Positions 52,624 to 60,804 of a DNA stretch of 64,000 nucleotides are shown piece by piece. Numbering within the stretch: position 1 is the stretch's first letter; the number at the start of each line of letters is the position of its first letter. The DNA comes from Bacteroidota bacterium. GTDB lineage: Bacteria > Bacteroidota > Bacteroidia > Flavobacteriales > Flavobacteriaceae. Below the pieces are notes generated by a model. The model made no database searches and had not been told where the DNA came from. It saw only the letters and a list, made by a program, of their open reading frames with translations. Position numbers and translations under genes: made by a program. The stretch lies in NCBI GenBank assembly GCA_947447375.1, contig CANFJB010000011.1:25677-89676 (forward strand). The letters are read 5' to 3'.

Positions 52624-53394
52624 TTAATTCTTTTTCAGGATTTTATATTCTTCATAGCATTCGCTAATCGCATCCATAATTTGGAGATCGTTGGCTGTTT
52701 TTATGAAGGATTCAGAGTAATTGCAACGTCCTAAAATTTCAGGAATATCGTTTTTATCAATGCCTAGAAGTACCGAAATGGTTTCTCGGTCAAATTTTGA
52801 TGCCAATAAATTCCTTACAGTATCGTCTTTCTTTAAGCTTTTTAGTCGCTTTAATTCTTTAGGTTTTTTGCCGAAGAAATTATAAAGCATATCGGCAGGA
52901 TTGAATATGGAACCCATTACTTTTCCAAAGGCACCAGGAGAATATTCACCAGCTTCATAACCTTGTTGTAATCCTGAAATACTGTATCTGTAATTTTCTT
53001 TTGTAGGAATTAATTTTGAATCGACTTCTAAATATCCAGTTAGATCATAGGGACGAACGACTACTTCTTCAAGGGCAATAGCACTTTCAGTCAATTGTAT
53101 TTTGGTAGTTTTAATTTTAAACCAGTCGTTAGTAACTCTGATTTTTATGGATTTAAATCCAATAAGTGAAATGTGTAGGGTATCTGTTGCACTAACTTCT
53201 AATTCAAATTTTCCGTTAGAGTCGGAAACGGTGCCTCTAACTTTATTAATATTTATAATATTAACATTTGATAGTGGAAGTTGGGTAGTATAATTTACAA
53301 TTGTTCCAAAAACTTTTTGTGATGGAGTTGTTTCTTGCGAAAAAAGGGTGTTTTTAGCAAATAGAATAAAAAAGAAAACTACAAAATATCTCAT
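52624..53394 (-). CDS. Exported protein with carboxypeptidase-regulatory-like domain
   Basis: A 256-residue exported protein. Signal peptide to about residue 19 (LFSQ), then a CarboxypepD_reg-like beta sandwich (about 25-105; VFGTIVNYTTQLPLSNVNII, VSDSNGKFEL, HISLIGFKS, ALEEVVVRPY). The rest (about 110-256) is helical with FNPADMLYNFFGKKPKELKRL and is not assigned. The first domain resembles the N-terminal part of TonB-dependent receptors in Bacteroidota but there is no barrel, so this is a stand-alone periplasmic or outer-membrane protein. Confidence 0.85.
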   Translation of the reverse strand: MRYFVVFFFILFAKNTLFSQETTPSQKVFGTIVNYTTQLPLSNVNIININKVRGTVSDSNGKFELEVSATDTLHISLIGFKSIKIRVTNDWFKIKTTKIQLTESAIALEEVVVRPYDLTGYLEVDSKLIPTKENYRYSISGLQQGYEAGEYSPGAFGKVMGSIFNPADMLYNFFGKKPKELKRLKSLKKDDTVRNLLASKFDRETISVLLGIDKNDIPEILGRCNYSESFIKTANDLQIMDAISECYEEYKILKKN

Positions 53395-53481
53395 TTTTGG
53401 ATTTAAAACTCTAAAAGTAATAAAACACGAAAGATATTTTGTAGTTTATTGTTATAATTATAAGAAAATTAACAAATAATG

Positions 53482-55440
53482 TTAGCTTTTTCTTGGTCTT
53501 CTTTCTCTTGGAGCATCTCCAAAACCTTCTGATCTTCTTGGTGCTCTTTCTGATGAACCTTCGCTTCTTGAACCTCTGTCAGAAGAAAAACCTCCTGTTC
53601 TTGGTGCAGCGCTTCTTCCTCCAAAACCACCTTCTCTAGGAGCGGCACTTCTTCTTCCGAAACCACCTTCTCTTGGAGCAGAATTACGATCACTTCTAAA
53701 CCCACCTGAGCTTTCTCTTCTTGGTGCAAAGTTTCCTTCTCTTCTTGGAGCTGAACTTCTTCCGCCGCCAAAACCTCCAGAACTTCTTCCATTATGGTCA
53801 CGTCTTCCGCCACCATCATTTTTAGAAATCTCAACATTGATTCTTCTACCTTCCAATTGAACATTATTTAAAATATCCATTACTTTGTCAGTATGTTCAG
53901 GTTCAGTATTGAAGAATGAGAATCCTTCTTTAACATCTACTTTAAATACGTCATCGCGACCTAAATCTAAAGTTTCCTTTAAATAATCTTTCAATGACAT
54001 CCAATCGAAATTGTCTCTAGAACCGATATTTACAAAATAACGAACGGCACCATTGTTGTTAAATTCTCTTTGGCCACCTTCACCATCATTACGGTCACGT
54101 CTTTCAGAACCCGATGATTGATTAGAAATATCTCTATTCTTTTTATAATAAGCGATGAAACGATTGAATTCAACAGAAACCATTTTCTTGATTAATTCTT
54201 CTTTCGTTAAACCTTCAAGAACATTGTTAATTGCTGGTAAGTAATTGTCAATTTCGTGATCAACCTCAGTATCTTTAATTTTGTTTGCTAAGTGCAACAA
54301 TTGAATTTCGCAAATTTCGATTCCAGAAGGAATTGTTTTTTCTTCAAATTTTTGTTTGATGATTCTTTCGATAGAAGAAATTTTACGCAATTCACTTTTT
54401 GTAACAATAACGATAGAAGTTCCTAGTTTCCCAGCTCTTCCTGTACGTCCTGAACGGTGATTGTAAGTCTCAATTTCGTCAGGTAATTGATAATTTACTA
54501 CGTGAGTAATATTGTCAACGTCAATTCCACGAGCTGCAACATCAGTAGCAACCAACATTTGAATTTGACGACCTCTAAAAGATTTCATTACCCCATCACG
54601 TTGCGCTTGAGATAAATCACCGTGCAAAGCTGCTGCGCTATAACCATCTTCAATTAACTTTTCAGCAACTGCTTGAGTATCACGTTTCGTTCTACAAAAA
54701 ACAACTGAGAAAATATCTGGATTGGCGTCGGCTAATCTTTTTAAAGCTTCGTAACGATCACGCGCATTTACAAGGTAAAATTCGTGTGAAACGGTTGCAG
54801 AACCTGAATTTTTAGTTCCTACTGTGATTTCTTCGGGATTGTGCATGAATTGTTTTCCAATTCTTGCTACTTCAGCCGGCATAGTTGCAGAAAACAACCA
54901 TGTGCTTTTTTCGTCTGGAGTAGTAGATAGAATGTTTACAATGTCTTCGTAGAATCCCATGTTCAACATTTCATCTGCTTCATCAAGTATGCAATAATTA
55001 ATTTGAGAAATGTTTACCAAACCTCTATTAATCATGTCTTGCATTCTTCCTGGAGTTGCAACAATAATTTGTGCTCCTCTTTTTATTTCTCTCGCTTGTT
55101 CTGTAATGCTAGCTCCCCCGTAAACTGCTACCACATTAATACCTTTTTCGTATTTTGAGTAGTTTTTAAGTTCGTTGGTAATCTGCAAACACAATTCGCG
55201 TGTTGGAGATAAAATTAATGCTTGTGTATTTCTGTTGTCGGCATCAATTTTCTGAATGACTGGAAACCCAAATGCTGCCGTTTTCCCTGTCCCTGTCTGA
55301 GCCAACGCAACTAAATCTGTGTCTTTTTCCAATAATAGGGGAATCGCTTTCTCCTGTACTTCGGTCGGATTTTCAAATCCTAGATCTAAAATCGCCTTCA
55401 GTAACGATTCACTTAATCCTAATTGTTCAAATTTATTCAT
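53482..55440 (-). CDS. DEAD-box RNA helicase with DbpA domain and RGG-like tail
   Basis: A 652-residue helicase of the DeaD/CsdA type. Motifs: AQTGTGKTAA, PTRELC, DEADEMLNMGF, SATMP, and HRSGRTGRAG; a DbpA RNA-binding domain (about 470-545, RYFVNIGSRDNFDW, FSFFNTEPEHT), and a roughly 100-residue Gly/Arg/Ser-rich tail of repeats such as SAPREGGFGGR. The tail is basic and likely disordered. The function is RNA remodelling in ribosome assembly or cold growth. A TACTTTTG -7 element 20 bases upstream suggests a short leader, in contrast to the long cold-shock leader of E. coli deaD. Confidence 0.95.
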   Translation of the reverse strand: MNKFEQLGLSESLLKAILDLGFENPTEVQEKAIPLLLEKDTDLVALAQTGTGKTAAFGFPVIQKIDADNRNTQALILSPTRELCLQITNELKNYSKYEKGINVVAVYGGASITEQAREIKRGAQIIVATPGRMQDMINRGLVNISQINYCILDEADEMLNMGFYEDIVNILSTTPDEKSTWLFSATMPAEVARIGKQFMHNPEEITVGTKNSGSATVSHEFYLVNARDRYEALKRLADANPDIFSVVFCRTKRDTQAVAEKLIEDGYSAAALHGDLSQAQRDGVMKSFRGRQIQMLVATDVAARGIDVDNITHVVNYQLPDEIETYNHRSGRTGRAGKLGTSIVIVTKSELRKISSIERIIKQKFEEKTIPSGIEICEIQLLHLANKIKDTEVDHEIDNYLPAINNVLEGLTKEELIKKMVSVEFNRFIAYYKKNRDISNQSSGSERRDRNDGEGGQREFNNNGAVRYFVNIGSRDNFDWMSLKDYLKETLDLGRDDVFKVDVKEGFSFFNTEPEHTDKVMDILNNVQLEGRRINVEISKNDGGGRRDHNGRSSGGFGGGRSSAPRREGNFAPRRESSGGFRSDRNSAPREGGFGRRSAAPREGGFGGRSAAPRTGGFSSDRGSRSEGSSERAPRRSEGFGDAPRERRPRKS

Positions 55441-55460
55441 ATAGTATTTTAAATATTTTG

Positions 55461-55468
55461 CAAAAGTA
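55461..55468 (-). promoter_or_regulatory. Bacteroidota -7 element for the DbpA-domain helicase
   Basis: Minus-strand TACTTTTG matches TAnnTTTG, 20 bases upstream of the start codon. The remaining 160 bases of the gap to rdgB contain nothing I can name. Confidence 0.6.
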
Positions 55469-55625
55469 CGGCTAATATTTGTTAATAACTAATTGAAATC
55501 ACAGAATTGATATTTTATTAATAATTGATAATCAGTAATTTATAATTAAGATTTCAGAATTAAGATTTTAGATTGAGAAAAATTGTTAATAAATAGCTCT
55601 TCGTTTTAGTAGAAACTTATAAAAA

Positions 55626-56201
55626 TTAGATGTTTTTAAGGAATTCTAAAAGTGCTTTTGTAGCTTTTCCACGATGACTTATTTCATTTTTTACTTCCAG
55701 TGAAAGTTCTGCAAATGTATTTTCATAACCGTTAGGTTTAAATATTGGGTCGTATCCAAAACCTCCAGTTCCCATTTTTTCTAAAGTGATTTCTCCCGAT
55801 GCAATTCCCGTAAATAGATGTTGTTTTCCCTTTAAATTCAACGCAATTACAGTTTTAAATTGGGCATTTCTATTTTGTTTATCCAATAATTGTTCCAATA
55901 ACTTATTCATATTATCATCGGCATTCTTTAGCTCACCTGCATATCTAGCTGAATAAACTCCTGGTTGTCCATCAAGAGAATCTACTTCTAAACCAGTATC
56001 ATCAGCAAAACAATCAAAGCCGTAATTTTGAGAGATATAGTTGGCTTTCAAAATGGCATTTCCTTCAATAGTATCAGCAGTTTCTGGGATTTCTTCAAAA
56101 CATCCTATACTTTCCAAACTTACTATTTGAATAGATTCAGGAAGCATACTTTGAATTTCAAGAATTTTATTTTTATTGTTGGATGCGAAAACTATTTTCA
56201 T
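55626..56201 (-). CDS. rdgB: Non-canonical purine NTP pyrophosphatase RdgB
   Basis: A 191-residue HAM1/RdgB enzyme that hydrolyses ITP, dITP and XTP. Motifs: IVFASNNKNKILEIQ at the N-terminus, DCFADDTGLEVDSLDG, GVYSARYAG, GGFGYDPIFKP, and EISHRGKATKALLEF. All conserved residues are in place. It is next to the outer-membrane protein gene (9-base gap), probably cotranscribed. Confidence 0.96.
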   Translation of the reverse strand: MKIVFASNNKNKILEIQSMLPESIQIVSLESIGCFEEIPETADTIEGNAILKANYISQNYGFDCFADDTGLEVDSLDGQPGVYSARYAGELKNADDNMNKLLEQLLDKQNRNAQFKTVIALNLKGKQHLFTGIASGEITLEKMGTGGFGYDPIFKPNGYENTFAELSLEVKNEISHRGKATKALLEFLKNI

Positions 56202-56210
56202 TTATAACAT

Positions 56211-56960
56211 TTATTTTTTCCAACTTACTCTGTTTCCAACTATCAATTTAACATTCCATTGGTCAGAACTTTCTGTTGTTCCATGGCCAACGCCAAATTG
56301 AAATTCATATTTTGGGTCCAAATATAAATCCGTTACTAAATAAAATAAATGGGATTGTAAATTATAATTATCCCATTTCAAAGGATTTCCTGTAGAACCA
56401 TAATATTCTAATCCCAAAGAATATTTTGGATTAACATTGTAGGAATATTTAACATTTGGAGAAAAAGTTGTTTCATGAGTTTTAAAGGAACCATCGATAG
56501 TTGGATTTAATGAAAAATAGTTTTTTCCAATTGTTTTATCAAATATTGGTCGGAATTCAAAATCGGTATCGAATTCATTGGTTAAAGGGTCTTTTACAAA
56601 ACCGCTTTCTAAAGAAATACTTGTACCAAAATACCAATTCCACGATGTTGGAACTGTAAATCTTGGTCGGATATGACTTCCCATATAGTTGTATTTTCCG
56701 TCATTTACTCTATCAAATAAATAGAACCCAATTTCAAAATTATCGGTAATTCCAGTTGTAATTTCTAATGTTTCATGCAATGGATGACTGAAATTAGTTT
56801 CATTACTAGGACCGTTTGGTGATAGATTACTGTGCAATTCAAATATAGTTGAGTTTTTAGGAGTAGTAGGTGAGGAATATACCTGAACTTCATAGGTTTC
56901 TTGAGCTCTAACAGTTAAAACCGAAACTAAAAGTAAGAACGAAATTAGAATTTTTTCCAT
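56211..56960 (-). CDS. Predicted outer-membrane beta-barrel protein
   Basis: A 249-residue protein with signal peptide (to about residue 19, VRAQ) and alternating amphipathic beta strands with many aromatic residues (NFEIGFYLFDRVN, WNWYFGTSISLESG, KYSLGLEYYGS, EFQFGVGHGT). It looks like a small barrel or transporter-less porin of about 10 strands. I do not recognise a named family. It lies upstream of rdgB in the same direction. Confidence 0.72.
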   Translation of the reverse strand: MEKILISFLLLVSVLTVRAQETYEVQVYSSPTTPKNSTIFELHSNLSPNGPSNETNFSHPLHETLEITTGITDNFEIGFYLFDRVNDGKYNYMGSHIRPRFTVPTSWNWYFGTSISLESGFVKDPLTNEFDTDFEFRPIFDKTIGKNYFSLNPTIDGSFKTHETTFSPNVKYSYNVNPKYSLGLEYYGSTGNPLKWDNYNLQSHLFYLVTDLYLDPKYEFQFGVGHGTTESSDQWNVKLIVGNRVSWKK

Positions 56961-57076
56961 ATAAATTTTAAGTTATTTTAGAGACACTTATTTGCATTAA
57001 GCATATTAATTATGCAAATTTACAGTATACAAACAAATAGATTTCTTATTCTTTGATTAATTTATTTATAAAAAAA

Positions 57077-57097
57077 ACCACTTCATTGTGAAGTGGT
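57077..57097 (-). terminator. Terminator of the cysS-yidD-lgt unit
   Basis: Perfect stem ACCACTTCA / TGAAGTGGT, TTG loop, with A-run at left giving a U-run on the minus strand. Confidence 0.93.
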
Positions 57098-57104
57098 AAT
57101 TTGT

Positions 57105-58013
57105 TTATATTAAATCAATTTTTTTGGATTTAAAAATCAATAAGAATCCAATGATGATAAAAGGAATACTTAGCCATTGTCCCGTAGAAAATAATCCAAG
57201 ATCGCTCTCAAAACCACCTTGACTTTCTTTCAAAAATTCAACTACAAATCGTACCGACCATAGCATTACTAGAAACATTCCTAATAGAAATCCTTGTTTT
57301 TCACGTACATCTGTTTTCCAATACATATAATACAAAGCAGCAAAAACAAAAATATAACTAAAAGCCTCATACAATTGGGTTGGATGTTTTGCAGGAACTT
57401 GTTCTAATAAATTGGCAAACTGAGGATTCGTTGCAATAGCATTGTAAGCTTCTTTAGGATTTGGGATTTTGGTAGCATTTACTACTTCTCTTGGGCTGTA
57501 AAAATCTTTAATAAATTTAATTCCAAACGATGAAGTAGTCTCGTGACCAACAATTTCTGAATTGAAAAAATTACCAATTCTAACAAATACTGCGCCACTT
57601 GCAACAGGAATAACCACACGATCTAAAACCCATAATAAAGGTCTTTTCATTATCTTTTTACTAAAGAAATACATGGCTAGAATAATTCCGATTGCAGCAC
57701 CATGACTCGCTAATCCTTGAAAACCTGTAAATTCAAAATTTGGTGAAAATCGGAATGGAAGCAATATTTCGGCTAAATGGTTTCTGAAATATTCCCAATC
57801 ATAAAAGAAAACATGACCTAATCTAGCGCCCAATAATGTAGCAAAAACAGTCCAAATAAATAAAGAATCTAGTTTTTCAATCGATTCGTTTTCACGTTCA
57901 AATATTTTTTTCATGATGTACCAGCCTAAACCAAAGGCGATTACAAACATTAAGCTGTAATATCGAATCATAAAAAAACCTAAATCAATACCTTCTGAAG
58001 GATTCCAAACCAT
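57105..58013 (-). CDS. lgt: Prolipoprotein diacylglyceryl transferase
   Basis: A 302-residue membrane enzyme with seven helices that attaches diacylglycerol to the lipobox Cys of prelipoproteins. Family signature RIGNFFNSEIVGHETTSSFG is present (near residue 140-160), with HFFYDWEYF, GLASHGAAIGI and HPTQLYEAFSY. It serves the many lipoproteins in the window. It follows yidD and cysS on the same strand and ends at a strong terminator. Confidence 0.96.
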   Translation of the reverse strand: MVWNPSEGIDLGFFMIRYYSLMFVIAFGLGWYIMKKIFERENESIEKLDSLFIWTVFATLLGARLGHVFFYDWEYFRNHLAEILLPFRFSPNFEFTGFQGLASHGAAIGIILAMYFFSKKIMKRPLLWVLDRVVIPVASGAVFVRIGNFFNSEIVGHETTSSFGIKFIKDFYSPREVVNATKIPNPKEAYNAIATNPQFANLLEQVPAKHPTQLYEAFSYIFVFAALYYMYWKTDVREKQGFLLGMFLVMLWSVRFVVEFLKESQGGFESDLGLFSTGQWLSIPFIIIGFLLIFKSKKIDLI

Positions 58014-58084
58014 GATGAAATTTTGTTAATTTGTTATTTATTGGTAAAAATAGATAAAATAGTAGAATTTAAAATCAATTTATT

Positions 58085-58333
58085 TTAATGATTGTGTGAA
58101 CATTTCTTTGGAACAGGATCATAACCAGTTTTTCCCCAAGGGTTGCAACCCAATATTCTCTTTATTCCCAAATAACTTCCATAAAATAGACCATGAATTT
58201 TCAATGCTTCTAAAAAATAGGAAGAACAAGTGGGTTCAAATCGGCATACTGATGGGGTATAGGGTGAAATTGCTATTTGGTAAAACCGAATTAAAAGCAC
58301 AAATGGATAAATAAGTATTTTAGATAAAGACAT
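58085..58333 (-). CDS. yidD: Membrane protein insertion efficiency factor YidD
   Basis: An 82-residue YidD with the conserved Cys-rich core: [36 protein letters not shown] and YDPVP. YidD is a membrane-peripheral helper of YidC-dependent insertion. Normal length. It is placed between cysS and lgt, 12 bases after cysS. Confidence 0.95.
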   Translation of the reverse strand: MSLSKILIYPFVLLIRFYQIAISPYTPSVCRFEPTCSSYFLEALKIHGLFYGSYLGIKRILGCNPWGKTGYDPVPKKCSHNH

Positions 58334-58345
58334 ATTTAAATAAAA

Positions 58346-59824
58346 TTAAACGGTAAATGAAGTTCCGTCTTTTCCATCTTTCAATTGAATTCCTATTGCT
58401 AGCAATTGGTCTCTAATTTGATCTGACATTGCAAAATCTTTATTGGCACGAGCCTGATTTCTCATTTCAATCAACATATTTACAACACCTTCCAATTTTT
58501 CGTTACTGTTTCCAGCTGCTTTTTCATCTTCTAATCCTAAAACGTCGAAAACAAACCCTTTCATTAAAGATTTAAATAAATCTAAATCACTTTGAGTTAA
58601 CGATTCTTTATTGTCTTTCAATAAATTGATATAACGCACCCCTTCAAACAATTGCGCAATTAAAATCGGACTATTAAAATCGTCGTTCATCGCATCATAA
58701 CAAGCCGCTTCCCAGTTTGAAATAGATAGGGTAGAAGTAGCACTAGCATTGATTTCTTTCAATCCCTCAATAGCTTCCATCAACCTAAAATAACCTTTTT
58801 CGGCAGCCAAAATAGCATCATTTGTAAAATCAAGATTGCTTCGATAGTGCGCTTGTAACATAAAAAAACGAGTCACACTTGGCGAAAAAGCCTTACTTAA
58901 AATAGTATTTTCACCGGTAATAATCTCCATTGGTAAAATATTATTCCCAGTCGATTTTGCCATTTTCTTACCATTTAAAGTAAGCATATTGGCATGCATC
59001 CAATAATTAACAGGGGTATGACCAGTACAAGCTTCATTTTGAGCAATTTCACATTCGTGGTGAGGGAATTTTAAGTCCATTCCACCTCCGTGAATATCAA
59101 AATGATTTCCTAAATATTTGGTACTCATTGCGGTACACTCTAGATGCCAGCCAGGAAAACCATCGCTCCATGGTGACGGCCACCTCATAATATGTTGTGG
59201 TTCGGCCTTTTTCCAAAGAGCAAAATCTTGAGGATTTCTTTTGTCAGATTGCCCGTCAAGTTCTCTAGTATTGGCAAGCATATCATCAATATTTCTTCCG
59301 CTCAACTGACCATAATTGTTGGTTTCATTGAACTTAACAACATCAAAATACACCGATCCATTGGCAACATAACCAATTCCGTTTTCAATAATTTTTTTGA
59401 TAATTGCAATTTGCTCTATAATATGTCCTGTAGCGGTTGGTTCAATGCTAGGAGGTAATAAATTATACAATTTCAATACATTATGAAAATCCACCGTATA
59501 TCGCTGCACAATTTCCATAGGTTCCACCTGATCTAAACGCGCTTTTTTGGCAATTTTATCCTCACCTTCATCCACGTCATCCACAATATGTCCAACATCA
59601 GTAATATTTCGAACGTACCTAACTTTGTAACCTAAATGTTTTAAATACCTTAAAATTACGTCAAAAGACATAAAAGTTCGAACATTCCCCAAATGCACAT
59701 TGCTATAAACAGTTGGTCCACAAACATACATTCCCACATTTCCTTCATTAATAGGTGTGAAAATTTCCTTCTCGCCCGAGAGTGAGTTGTATATTTTTAG
59801 AGTTTGTGATTTATATAATGGCAT
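58346..59824 (-). CDS. cysS: Cysteinyl-tRNA synthetase
   Basis: A 492-residue class I synthetase. The N-terminal [20 protein letters not shown] holds the zinc Cys and the HIGH-like motif; [17 protein letters not shown] holds the other zinc ligands; [10 protein letters not shown] is the KMSKS-like motif. The C-terminal DALR-like and short anticodon-binding helices follow. It charges tRNA-Cys. The intergenic repeat copy 2 lies just upstream, between this gene and folE. Confidence 0.97.
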   Translation of the reverse strand: MPLYKSQTLKIYNSLSGEKEIFTPINEGNVGMYVCGPTVYSNVHLGNVRTFMSFDVILRYLKHLGYKVRYVRNITDVGHIVDDVDEGEDKIAKKARLDQVEPMEIVQRYTVDFHNVLKLYNLLPPSIEPTATGHIIEQIAIIKKIIENGIGYVANGSVYFDVVKFNETNNYGQLSGRNIDDMLANTRELDGQSDKRNPQDFALWKKAEPQHIMRWPSPWSDGFPGWHLECTAMSTKYLGNHFDIHGGGMDLKFPHHECEIAQNEACTGHTPVNYWMHANMLTLNGKKMAKSTGNNILPMEIITGENTILSKAFSPSVTRFFMLQAHYRSNLDFTNDAILAAEKGYFRLMEAIEGLKEINASATSTLSISNWEAACYDAMNDDFNSPILIAQLFEGVRYINLLKDNKESLTQSDLDLFKSLMKGFVFDVLGLEDEKAAGNSNEKLEGVVNMLIEMRNQARANKDFAMSDQIRDQLLAIGIQLKDGKDGTSFTV

Positions 59825-59876
59825 AGTTAAAAGTTAATTTGGTTAATCGTTTAATCGGTTAATTGTTTAATTGTTT

Positions 59877-59964
59877 GGAGCTATTTCCTGCTATTCGTTT
59901 CAATCCTCATTATTGCTTAGTGCCTTGCAATACTTCGGGATTTACACTACTATCAGGGCTAAGG
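59877..59964 (-). repeat. Dispersed flavobacterial intergenic repeat, copy 2 (inverted)
   Basis: On the minus strand it starts CCTTAGCCCTGATAGTAGTG, continues TAAATCC, has a hairpin TATTGC / GCAATA around an 11-base loop, then GGATTGAAACGAATAGC and ends GGAAATAGCTCC. Ends match copy 1 at 33061-33131; the central hairpin differs in sequence. It is in the folE-cysS gap. Confidence 0.82.
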
Positions 59965-59977
59965 TTTATTTGTTTAA

Positions 59978-60652
59978 TTAAAATTTCGTATCCATTTGAA
60001 TGTAGTTCAAAAATTCTCTACGGGTTTGTTCCTCTTTAAATTTACCACCAAATTCAGAAGTTACCGTACTACTTTCAATGTCTTTAATCCCTCTAGAATT
60101 TACACATAAATGCTTAGCATCAATTACACAAGCAACATCTTCAGTACCTAAAGCAATTTGTAATTCTTGAACAATTTGCATCGTTAAACGCTCTTGAACT
60201 TGAGGTCTTTTAGCATAATATTCTACGATTCTATTCATTTTTGAAAGCCCAATTACTCTTCCATTTGAAATATAGGCAACATGAGCTCTTCCTATAATTG
60301 GCAATAGATGGTGCTCACAAGTTGAATACAATGTGATGTTTTTTTCAACCAACATTTCACCATATTTATAATTATTTTCAAATGTAGATGCTTTCGGTTT
60401 TTTATTTGGATTTAATCCTCCAAATAGCTCATTTACAAACATTTTTGCGACACGATTAGGAGTTCCTTTCAAACTGTCGTCTGTAAGGTCAATACCAAGT
60501 GTAGTCAGAATATTTTCAACATCTTTTTTTATCAAGCTAATTTTATCTTCATCAGAAATTGAAAAAGCATCTTTTCTTATAGGGTTTTGAGCGCTTGTTG
60601 CGATATGATTTTCTCCAATTTCGTCCTGAAATTCAGCGTTATTTATCATCAA
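59978..60652 (-). CDS. folE: GTP cyclohydrolase I (housekeeping copy)
   Basis: A 224-residue GTP cyclohydrolase I with YSTCEHHLLPIIGRAHVAYIS, GLSKMNRIVEYYAKR, VQERLTMQIV and CVNSRGIKDIESSTVT. The N-terminus has about 35 extra residues before the catalytic domain, not present in the other copy (49095-49694). Its neighbours cysS-yidD-lgt are typical of flavobacterial genomes, so I take this as the housekeeping folate enzyme. A perfect -7 element lies about 35 bases upstream. Confidence 0.95.
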   Translation of the reverse strand: MMINNAEFQDEIGENHIATSAQNPIRKDAFSISDEDKISLIKKDVENILTTLGIDLTDDSLKGTPNRVAKMFVNELFGGLNPNKKPKASTFENNYKYGEMLVEKNITLYSTCEHHLLPIIGRAHVAYISNGRVIGLSKMNRIVEYYAKRPQVQERLTMQIVQELQIALGTEDVACVIDAKHLCVNSRGIKDIESSTVTSEFGGKFKEEQTRREFLNYIQMDTKF

Positions 60653-60686
60653 TTGTAAGTTATTATTTTTTAAAAATTAAGACTAC

Positions 60687-60694
60687 AAAGTTAA
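60687..60694 (-). promoter_or_regulatory. Bacteroidota -7 element for folE
   Basis: Minus-strand TAACTTTG matches TAnnTTTG and ends about 35 bases upstream of the start codon. Confidence 0.6.
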
Positions 60695-60804
60695 TTAATT
60701 AATCTTAAAAAGTCATAAAGTGAAACAATTTTGAATAATTTTTTAATTTTAACAGAAATATTTCTTAAAAATATGTAAATTTCGCCTCCTAAATTAATTT
60801 TCTA

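Noticed and set aside
53469..53864. Glu/Val/Leu/Gln-rich frame on the minus strand
   Set aside because: It is an alternative frame of the repetitive helicase tail; its odd composition results from the Gly/Arg-coding repeats.
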